From assembly GCA_007135435.1 (NCBI GenBank), contig SLIW01000204.1, positions 1-11,139 of the forward strand: a stretch of DNA of 11,139 bases, given 5' to 3'. Source of the DNA: Natronomonas sp. (GTDB taxonomy: Archaea; Halobacteriota; Halobacteria; Halobacteriales; Haloarculaceae). Shown in pieces: positions 5,374 to 11,139 of this stretch; positions within the stretch are counted from its first letter, which is position 1; every line of letters starts with the position of its first letter. The position numbers and the translations under genes were made by a program. Below the pieces are notes generated by a model. It worked only from the letters and a program-made list of their open reading frames with translations. It was not told the origin of the DNA and did not search any database.

Positions 5374-7089
5374 ATGCCGCTGCGACCACCGAGCCGGGAG
5401 GAGCTCCGGGGGCTGGGCGAGGACCTCCGGCTCGCGCTGAGCGAGGCCGAGCTCGAGCAGTTCGTCGAACTGACGGCTGGCCAACACGAGGACTACGAGG
5501 CGGTCCGCGCCTACGAACCCCCGAGACGGCTCGGCGGCGACGAGGTACGCGAGCGCAGCGCCGGGCAGCGGGTGACACCCGGGGAGGACCCGCACAACGC
5601 CTGGGTGACGAGGTGTACGGTCCGCGGTGCCGGCGACGGCGACGGTAGTGCCGACGATGGTACCAACGACGACGGTGCCAACGACAACGGTGCCAACGAT
5701 GACGGTGCCAACGACAACGGTGCCAACGACGACGGTGCCAACGATGACGGTGCCAACGACGACGGTGCCAACGACAACGGTGCCAACGACAACGGTGCCA
5801 ACGACGACGACAATGGCGTCGACGACGACAGTGGCGCCGACAAAGCGCTCGCGGGGTGGGAGGTCGGCGTCAAGGACAACATCTGCGTCGCCGGGGTGGA
5901 GATGACCTGCGGCTCGGCGGTCGTCGAGGGTTACGTCCCGGACGTCGACGCCACCATCGTGACCCGGATGCTCGATGCGGGCGCGACCGTCGTCGGCAAG
6001 ACGAACATGGACGACATGGGCATGACCACCACCGGCCACAGCGCCTTCGGGCCGATCCTCCACCCCGACGAGCCCGATCGGCTGGCCGGAGGTTCCAGCG
6101 GCGGAAGCGCCGTTGCGGTCGCCACCGGGGAGGTGGACGCCGCCCTCGGGACCGACCAGGGCGGCTCGATACGGATCCCCGCCGCCTACTGCGGGGTCGT
6201 CGGACTCAAACCCACCTACGGCCTGGTCCCATACACCGGGAGCGTCGGCCTCGAGCACCTCGTCGACCACCCGGGTCCCATGGCACCCGACGTGGCGTCC
6301 GTCGCCCGGCTGCTCTCGGTCCTCGCCGGCGGCACCGACCACGACCCCCGGCAATCGATGGTTATCCCCGACGAGCAGTACGAGGAGGCGCTCGACGCCG
6401 ACGTCTCGGGGCTGTCGATCGGCGTCCTCGAGGAGGGCTTCGAGCGCCCCGACGGCGAGGCGGCCGTCGAACGCCGCGTCCGCGAGGCGATCGAGACCCT
6501 GGCGGACGCCGGCGCCGAGACGGAGCCGGTCTCCGTCCCCATGCACGCCGACGCGCGCTCGTTCCACTCCGTGCTCGCCGCCGAGGGACTGGTCGCCTCG
6601 CTCATGGGCGAGGGCCTCGGTCACGGGATGAAGGGATGGTACAACCGCACGTGGGTCGACGCCTTCGGCAAGTTCCGCCGGGCCCACGGCGGGGAGTTCC
6701 CCGCCGCACTCAAGCGGACCCTCCTGCAGGGGGCGTACACCAGCGAGCGCTACCACTCGCGGTACTACGCCCGGGCGATGAACCTCGTCCTCGAGCTGAC
6801 AGATCGCTACGACGAGCTCCTCGAGGCCCACGACCTGCTCGCGATGCCGACCGTCGCCGCCCTCCCTCCGGTACACGACCCCACGGCGGACGAGTTCGAC
6901 CGCCTCCGCGACGACCGCGAGGCGTCGAACACCGCGGCGTTCAACCGCACGGGTCACCCGGCGGTGAGCGTCCCTGCAGGCACGGCGGAGGGCTTCCCGG
7001 TCGGGCTCCAGCTCGTGGGCGCGCGGTTCGACGATTCGACCGTCCTGAATGCCGCGTACGCACTCGAGCAGGCGCGATCGTCGAGCTGA
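5374..7089 (+). CDS. Amidase-signature family amidase with repeat insertion
   Basis: This 571-residue enzyme hydrolyses an amide through the Ser-cisSer-Lys triad of the amidase-signature family. I place the catalytic Lys at 167 (VGVKDNI), the cis-Ser at 241 (GGSSGGSA) and the nucleophile Ser at 265 (DQGGSIRIPA). The 24-residue spacing between the serines is the family norm. The N-terminal helical segment (1-50), the NAWVT...VKDN layout and CGVVGLKPTYGLVPYTG (273-289) resemble the enantioselective/aliphatic amidases of Rhodococcus more than GatA, and no gatB or gatC is nearby. Residues about 86-158 form an Asp/Asn/Gly-rich low-complexity insertion placed just before the catalytic Lys; without it the protein would be about 500 residues, the usual size. 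The triad is intact, so activity is likely. Cytoplasmic; substrate unknown. The ATG at 5374 has a TATA-like element about 30 bp upstream. Confidence 0.93.
   Translation: MPLRPPSREELRGLGEDLRLALSEAELEQFVELTAGQHEDYEAVRAYEPPRRLGGDEVRERSAGQRVTPGEDPHNAWVTRCTVRGAGDGDGSADDGTNDDGANDNGANDDGANDNGANDDGANDDGANDDGANDNGANDNGANDDDNGVDDDSGADKALAGWEVGVKDNICVAGVEMTCGSAVVEGYVPDVDATIVTRMLDAGATVVGKTNMDDMGMTTTGHSAFGPILHPDEPDRLAGGSSGGSAVAVATGEVDAALGTDQGGSIRIPAAYCGVVGLKPTYGLVPYTGSVGLEHLVDHPGPMAPDVASVARLLSVLAGGTDHDPRQSMVIPDEQYEEALDADVSGLSIGVLEEGFERPDGEAAVERRVREAIETLADAGAETEPVSVPMHADARSFHSVLAAEGLVASLMGEGLGHGMKGWYNRTWVDAFGKFRRAHGGEFPAALKRTLLQGAYTSERYHSRYYARAMNLVLELTDRYDELLEAHDLLAMPTVAALPPVHDPTADEFDRLRDDREASNTAAFNRTGHPAVSVPAGTAEGFPVGLQLVGARFDDSTVLNAAYALEQARSSS
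5659..5808. repeat. 15-bp tandem repeat, 10 units, inside the amidase gene
   Basis: Ten consecutive 15-bp units encode G-(A/T)-N-D-(D/N), residues 96-145, with degenerate flanking units on both sides (about 5635-5658 and 5809-5850). The consensus is GGTGCCAACGACGAC. Apart from the first unit (ACC for GCC), differences are only GAC/GAT and GAC/AAC changes in the last two codons. The array keeps the reading frame. Confidence 0.95.
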
Positions 7090-7171
7090 GATGGGCGGCA
7101 AACTGAGATAGGCGGCAAACTGGGACAGGCGGCGAGTTGAGATAGGCGGCGAACTGAGATAGGCGGCGAAC
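7088..7171. repeat. 17-bp tandem repeat, 5 copies, overlapping the amidase stop codon
   Basis: Units of the form GAGATAGGCGGCGAACT lie at 7088-7104, 7105-7121, 7122-7138, 7139-7155 and 7156-7171 (last one 16 bp). The first begins within the TGA stop of the amidase (7087-7089). The unit is not a multiple of three, in keeping with its non-coding place. No dyad or T-run is apparent. Confidence 0.93.
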
Positions 7172-7287
7172 GCTTCGATGACAGCCGGCTCGGCGTTAGC
7201 AGATCTTGGGCACGGTCCGTAGGTGAGGCCCACGGTGGAACGTCGACCCGAGGAGGTCACGTTCTGCTCATGTGCGCCTGTTCACCT

Positions 7288-7329
7288 CCGACCGGTCACG
7301 TCCGCTCGGTCACCTCCGTCCGGTCACGT
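7288..7329. repeat. 14-bp tandem repeat, 3 copies, spanning the pyruvate kinase stop codon
   Basis: Units CCGACCGGTCACGT (7288-7301), CCGCTCGGTCACCT (7302-7315) and CCGTCCGGTCACGT (7316-7329) share CCGNYCGGTCACNT. The next 7 bp on the left (TTCACCT) look like a remnant of a fourth. The pyruvate kinase stop (7310-7312) lies in the middle unit, so the last codons of the gene are repeat-derived. Confidence 0.75.
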
Positions 7330-9154
7330 CGGCCTCGTAGACCACGCCGCGCTTGCCGTCGACGGTGACCGCGGTGCCGTCCGGGACGTCCAGGCTCACG
7401 CCCCCGACCATGGGGACGCCACGCTCGCGGGCCACCAGAGCGGGGAAGCTCGTCATGCCCCGCTCGGCGGCGACGATGGCGTCGAACCGCGAGAGGTCGC
7501 CGTCGAGCTCGCCGTCGAACGGTTCCGGCAGCACGAGCACGGCGCCGTCCGGACACCCCGAGAGGTCACCGTCGGGGGCGACGAACACCGGACCACTCGC
7601 GCGGCCGTCGGCGATGCCGCGGCCGCTTGCGAGCACCTCCGCCGCCAGGTGGACCTTCAGGGTGTTGGTCGTGTTCGCTCCCTCGAGCCACGTCATCATC
7701 CCCGAGAGGACGACGACCGTGTCGCCGCTCTGGGCGACCCCGGCCTCGATCGCGGAGGTCGCCGACCGCTCGATGAGCTCGGCGGCGTCGTCGTCGCCGA
7801 ACTGCTGGTACAGCGGACGGACGCCCCACAGGAGCGCGAGGCGCCGGCGGACCGTCTCGTCGGGGGTGACGGCGACGACGGGCATCGCGGGCCGGAACGT
7901 CGCCACGCGCCGCGCCGTGAAGCCGGACTCGGTGGCGGCGACGATGGCGCTCGCCCCGACGTCCCGGGCGAGGTACCGCGCGGACCGGGCCAGGGCGTCC
8001 GTCTGCGTGTCGGTCGCGCCCGGGACCCGTCGCTCGAGCGACTCAGCGTGCTCCTCGCTCGCCTCGACGTCCCGGACGATCCGGGCCATCGTCTCGACGA
8101 CCCGGACGGGGTGGTCGCCGACGGCGGTCTCCGCCGAGAGCATCAGCGCGTCCGTCCCGTCCAGGACCGCGTTCGCGACGTCCGACGCCTCTGCGCGGGT
8201 CGGCCGCCGCTCGTGGACCATCGAGTCGAGCATCTCCGTCGCGGTGATCACCGGCAGCCCCTCGGCTCCGGCCTTCCGGATGATCCGCTTCTGGACGAGC
8301 GGGACGACCTCCAGGGGGCACTCGACGCCGAGGTCGCCGCGGGCGACCATCACCCCGTCGGCGGCGTCCAGAATCTCGTCGATCCGCTGGACGGCGCCGG
8401 CGCGCTCGATCTTCGCGATCACCGGGATCTCGGCGCCGACCTCCTCGAGCGGCTCGCGGACGGCGTCGACGTCGGCGGCCCCTCCGACGAAGCTCGCGGC
8501 GACGTAGGAGACCTCCCGCTCGGCAGCCAGCCGGAGCTCCTCGCGATCCGCCTCGGTGACGATCTCGAGGCCCAGGTCGACCCCGGGAACGTTGACCCCA
8601 CGACGCCCACCGAGGTCGCCACCGGAGTCGACGTGGACGACCACCTCGTCGCCCTCGACCCGGAGGACGGTCGTCTCGATCCGGCCGTCGTCGAGCAGGA
8701 CCCGGTCACCCGGCTCGACCGCGGCAACCGACTCGGACAGACCGAGCACTGCCCCCTCACCGCCGCCCTCGCCCTCCTCCTCGCCCCCGTCGACGTCAAC
8801 GACCTCACCCTCGACGAGCCGGAGCTCGCTCCCGTCCGGGAGGGCGACAGTCCCCTCGAGCGGCGCGGTCCTGACCTCCGGGCCGCGGAGGTCGAGCAGC
8901 GTCGCGACGGGTTCGCCGGTCGCCCCGATCGCCTCCTCGACCCGGTCGAGGACCTCCTCGCGGTACTCGGTCGGGCCGTGGCTCGCGTTCACCCGGGCCA
9001 CGGACATCCCCGCGTCCACGAGCGAACGGATCGTCTCGGTGTCGTCGGATGCGGGTCCGAGCGTGCAGACGATCTTGGCCTTGCGCATGGGCTCCGTCTC
9101 GGGGTCGTCGGTCGATGTGCCGTCGGTCGATGGGCCGTCGTTCGATCTCGTCAT
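7310..9154 (-). CDS. pyk: Pyruvate kinase with C-terminal swivelling domain
   Basis: Converts phosphoenolpyruvate and ADP to pyruvate and ATP, the last step of glycolysis. The family start AKIVCTLGPASDDTETI begins near residue 25. Other signatures are RVNASHG (54-60), LDLRGPEVRT (87-96), catalytic Lys248 in PVIAKIERAG, metal ligands Glu250 and Asp274 (ARGDLGVE), and PTRAEASDVANAVLDGTDA (318-336). After the regulatory domain a PEP-utiliser-like swivelling domain follows (about 507-614), as in other haloarchaeal and Bacillus-type enzymes; the phosphorylatable His of the related phosphotransferases is replaced (MTSFPALVAR), so it cannot carry phosphate there. A Gly/Glu-only loop lies in the B domain (123-134). 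Starting at the internal Met23 (9088, 592 residues) would match the family better, with GGAG just upstream; the longer start adds a repeat-encoded acidic tail. It follows the ThDP enzyme gene after 178 bp. Confidence 0.95.
   Translation of the reverse strand: MTRSNDGPSTDGTSTDDPETEPMRKAKIVCTLGPASDDTETIRSLVDAGMSVARVNASHGPTEYREEVLDRVEEAIGATGEPVATLLDLRGPEVRTAPLEGTVALPDGSELRLVEGEVVDVDGGEEEGEGGGEGAVLGLSESVAAVEPGDRVLLDDGRIETTVLRVEGDEVVVHVDSGGDLGGRRGVNVPGVDLGLEIVTEADREELRLAAEREVSYVAASFVGGAADVDAVREPLEEVGAEIPVIAKIERAGAVQRIDEILDAADGVMVARGDLGVECPLEVVPLVQKRIIRKAGAEGLPVITATEMLDSMVHERRPTRAEASDVANAVLDGTDALMLSAETAVGDHPVRVVETMARIVRDVEASEEHAESLERRVPGATDTQTDALARSARYLARDVGASAIVAATESGFTARRVATFRPAMPVVAVTPDETVRRRLALLWGVRPLYQQFGDDDAAELIERSATSAIEAGVAQSGDTVVVLSGMMTWLEGANTTNTLKVHLAAEVLASGRGIADGRASGPVFVAPDGDLSGCPDGAVLVLPEPFDGELDGDLSRFDAIVAAERGMTSFPALVARERGVPMVGGVSLDVPDGTAVTVDGKRGVVYEADVTGRR
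9107..9146. repeat. 15-bp tandem repeat at the pyruvate kinase N terminus
   Basis: GTCGGTCGATGTGCC (9107-9121), GTCGGTCGATGGGCC (9122-9136) and a 10-bp partial copy (9137-9146) lie within the first 22 codons of the longer pyruvate kinase frame, where they encode TDGxS-type units. If translation really starts at 9088 the array is instead in the 5' leader. Confidence 0.85.
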
Positions 9155-9265
9155 GGTCGTGGTCCTCGTTCCGTGTGCCGCTCCGCTCGAGCCGCCCCGT
9201 CCATCGGACTCCGTGGTTCGACCGTAGAGGCGTTAGCTTCACGGGGGATTGACGGTCCACCATCT

Positions 9266-9332
9266 TGAGCGTTCGTCCCGCCGGGATCGACTGAATGTCC
9301 CGCTCGCGACGACCCTGGTGAGCGAACGTCCC
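9266..9332. repeat. 14-bp direct repeat pair after the ThDP-enzyme gene
   Basis: TGAGCGTTCGTCCC (9266-9279) and TGAGCGAACGTCCC (9319-9332) match at 12 of 14 positions and are 53 bp apart start to start. The second copy abuts the stop codon of the ThDP enzyme gene (9333-9335). They lie in the 178-bp gap before pyruvate kinase. Confidence 0.55.
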
Positions 9333-11111
9333 TCACTCGTGCAACCCACCGACTTGCCGGTAGAACGACGAGGCCAGCTGGTCCGCCATCTCCTCCTCGC
9401 GGTCGATGCGCACGTCGATCACGAGCGGGACGTCGACGGTCGGGCCGTCCTCCAGCCGTGCCCGGAGGTCGTCGGGTCGATCCACCCGGACGCCGTCGGC
9501 GCCGAACGCCTCCGCCGCCCGGACGAAGTCCGTGTCGTGGAACTCGGCACCGGCGACCGCGCCCATCTCGCGGACCATCCCGAGGCTGGTGTCGTTGAGG
9601 ACGACGACGGTGATCGGGACGCGGTGTTCGACGGCGGTCTCGACGCTGGTCATCGTCATCGCGAAGCCGCCGTCGCCGGTGACGGCGATCGCCCGTCGGT
9701 CGGTCGCCATGGCCGCCGAGACCGCCGCGGGGGTCGCCCAGCCCATCCCCCCGACCCCGCCCGAGCCGAAGTACGTTCGGACGGCCGGCGTCTGCAGGTA
9801 GTTCAGCAGCCAGAACCGGTTGTTCCCCGAATCCGCCGTCACGACGGTTTCCTCGTCGACGACGCGCTCGACCTCCTTGGCGGCGCGCTGCGGTTTGATC
9901 GGCGACGTGTCCGCCTCTGCGGCTGGGACGGTGAAATACTCCCGCGCGTCGGCGGCCCGGTCGATCGCCCAGCCGGTCTGGCCCGCCTCGCCGTCGCCGC
10001 TCACTCCGCCGTTCTCGCCGGCCGCCTCGGCGAGCGCGCGCAGTGCCTCCGCGGCGTCGCCGACGAGGCCGACGTCCGCCGGGTAGACCCAGCCCGCGTT
10101 CCGGGGATCGACGTCGACGTGGAGGATGGTCTGCTCGTCGGGGCGGACGAAGTCGGGCGCCTGCCAGTTGGTGTCCATCGGCTGGAGCCGACAGCCGACG
10201 ACGAGCAGGACGTCGGCCTCGCTGACCACGCGGTTCGCGCCCTCGTGGCCGAACGACCCGATGACGCCCGCGGCGCGCTCGTGGGTCTCCGGGATCGTCG
10301 ACTTCCCCAGGTACGAGGTGACGACGGCGCAGTCGTACCGGTCGGCGACTGCCTGCAGCTCGTCGTACGCCCGGGCGGCGTGGACGCCGTTGCCGGCGAT
10401 CACGACCGGCCGCTCCGCGGCCGCCAGCGCCTCGGCGGCCGCGGCGACGTCGGCGTCGGTGGGTCGGGAGCTCCAGGTCCGGGTCTGCGCCTCGGCGTCC
10501 CAGACCGGCGGGACCGGATCCTCCGGGACCGGTTCGGTCACCGCACCGCCGTCCAGCACCACCGCCGTCGGCCCCGGCCTCCCGGCGACGGCGTGCTTGA
10601 ACGCCAGCTGCGTGCTCCGGAGGGTCTCGGTGGGCGTCCGGGGGAACCAGTGCTCCTTGGTCACGGCGTCGAGGATCTTGGGCAGCGAGAGCCCGCCGTA
10701 GTCGCCCCGGGACTGCTGGTATGGCGCGAGCGTCGAGTACTCGCCCCGCTCGGAGGCCTCGGTGATCGTGACCATCGGCGAGGAGCCGAGGCGGGCCTCC
10801 ATCTGGCCGAACGAGCCGAGACTGCCGATCCACGGCCCCTGCCCCATGAGGACGCCCGGCTCGCCGGTGATCCGGCCGTGGACCTCGGCCATGACGCTGG
10901 CCTCCCGCTCGTCGCGCGGGCGGACGAACTCGACCGACGTGTCGGGAAGGTGCTCGAGAAGCTCGATGACGCGACCGCCGGGGTAGCCGAAGGCCCGCTC
11001 GACGCCGAGTTCCCCCAGCAGGTCGACCAGGGCCTCGGCCGTGGTCGGAGGGTCGGGTGCGGCGGTCGGTCGTTCGTCGCCACCGTCCGGATCGTCCCCG
11101 GTGTCCGTCAT
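9333..11111 (-). CDS. ThDP-dependent enzyme, acetolactate synthase-like
   Basis: This 592-residue protein has the three-domain build of the acetolactate synthase/decarboxylase superfamily: PYR domain (about 22-190), central domain (about 215-365, with HVDVDPRNAGWVYPADVGLVGD) and PP domain (about 400-570). The ThDP/Mg motif begins GDGGF (479-483) and ends at VVLND (503-507), with Asn-Asp in place of the usual Asn-Asn. The activating Glu is Glu68 in RPRDEREASVMAE, where acetolactate synthases usually read RHEQG. FGSGGVGGMGWATPAA (448-463) also fits. The substrate is not clear; acetolactate synthase, a 2-oxoacid decarboxylase or a sulfopyruvate/sulfoacetaldehyde-type enzyme are possible. No small regulatory subunit gene (ilvN) is next to it in this window, and the unusual motif around Glu68 argues against the biosynthetic IlvB. 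Pyruvate kinase lies downstream. The start at 11111 gives a normal acidic N-terminal tail. Confidence 0.88.
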   Translation of the reverse strand: MTDTGDDPDGGDERPTAAPDPPTTAEALVDLLGELGVERAFGYPGGRVIELLEHLPDTSVEFVRPRDEREASVMAEVHGRITGEPGVLMGQGPWIGSLGSFGQMEARLGSSPMVTITEASERGEYSTLAPYQQSRGDYGGLSLPKILDAVTKEHWFPRTPTETLRSTQLAFKHAVAGRPGPTAVVLDGGAVTEPVPEDPVPPVWDAEAQTRTWSSRPTDADVAAAAEALAAAERPVVIAGNGVHAARAYDELQAVADRYDCAVVTSYLGKSTIPETHERAAGVIGSFGHEGANRVVSEADVLLVVGCRLQPMDTNWQAPDFVRPDEQTILHVDVDPRNAGWVYPADVGLVGDAAEALRALAEAAGENGGVSGDGEAGQTGWAIDRAADAREYFTVPAAEADTSPIKPQRAAKEVERVVDEETVVTADSGNNRFWLLNYLQTPAVRTYFGSGGVGGMGWATPAAVSAAMATDRRAIAVTGDGGFAMTMTSVETAVEHRVPITVVVLNDTSLGMVREMGAVAGAEFHDTDFVRAAEAFGADGVRVDRPDDLRARLEDGPTVDVPLVIDVRIDREEEMADQLASSFYRQVGGLHE

Positions 11112-11139
11112 CCTGCCGTCACCCGGTCTTGTAGACGCC

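Noticed and set aside
5659..5808. CRISPR-like array
   Set aside because: The 15-bp units are contiguous with no spacers and continue the amidase reading frame.
4894..7260. 788-codon minus-strand frame antisense to the amidase, with VVGTV repeats
   Set aside because: It mirrors the amidase, whose triad motifs are clear. Stop-poor antisense frames are common in GC-rich DNA, and the repeats are just the 15-bp array read backwards. No known domain is seen.
7223..9268. 681-codon plus-strand frame opposite pyruvate kinase
   Set aside because: Pyruvate kinase on the minus strand explains this stretch fully; the plus-strand product has no recognisable domain.
9151..10833. 560-codon minus-strand frame overlapping the ThDP enzyme
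   Set aside because: Arg/Gly-rich low-quality product in the shifted frame of a gene with obvious ThDP-enzyme motifs.

Overview
The window looks like chromosomal DNA from a halophilic archaeon (class Halobacteria). The GC content is high, and the predicted proteins are rich in Asp and Glu and poor in Lys. A small DUF5789-type protein, a family I know only from haloarchaea, sits at the left end. Several starts have a TATA-like element 25-30 bp upstream, as expected for leaderless or short-leader haloarchaeal mRNAs. I see no rRNA, tRNA, CRISPR array, transposase, integrase or toxin-antitoxin pair.

Layout, left to right: a DUF5789-like gene (+, 41-352) converges on four minus-strand genes. In transcription order these are a TraB/GumN-family protein (4757-3984), a GCS2-type glutamate-cysteine ligase-family enzyme (3797-2670), an unrecognised protein with an acidic repetitive tail (2532-1654), and an AI-2E-family (PerM-like) membrane transporter (1523-516). 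The gaps between them are 130-190 bp, and most have their own promoter-like element, so a single tight operon is unlikely. A 616-bp divergent intergenic region (4758-5373) follows, holding short inverted repeats. Next is an amidase-signature enzyme on the plus strand (5374-7089). It converges on pyruvate kinase (9154-7310), which lies downstream of a ThDP-dependent acetolactate-synthase-like enzyme (11111-9333); both of these are on the minus strand. The last two could share pyruvate metabolism, but that is only context.

The most notable property is the number of short tandem direct repeats. I count nine arrays of eight different unit lengths (14, 15, 17, 18, 24, 27 and 34 bp, with 15 bp used in three unrelated arrays), plus one dispersed pair, within about 9 kb. 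The four arrays inside genes have units that are multiples of three. They encode low-complexity acidic segments, including a 10-unit Gly-Ala-Asn-Asp-Asp/Asn insertion in the amidase just before its catalytic lysine. Most of the others sit at gene ends, and three overlap a stop codon.

I found no convincing new multi-gene system. The genes are ordinary metabolic or membrane genes plus two of unknown function. The repeats, especially the amidase insertion and the arrays at stop codons, are what deserve a second look.
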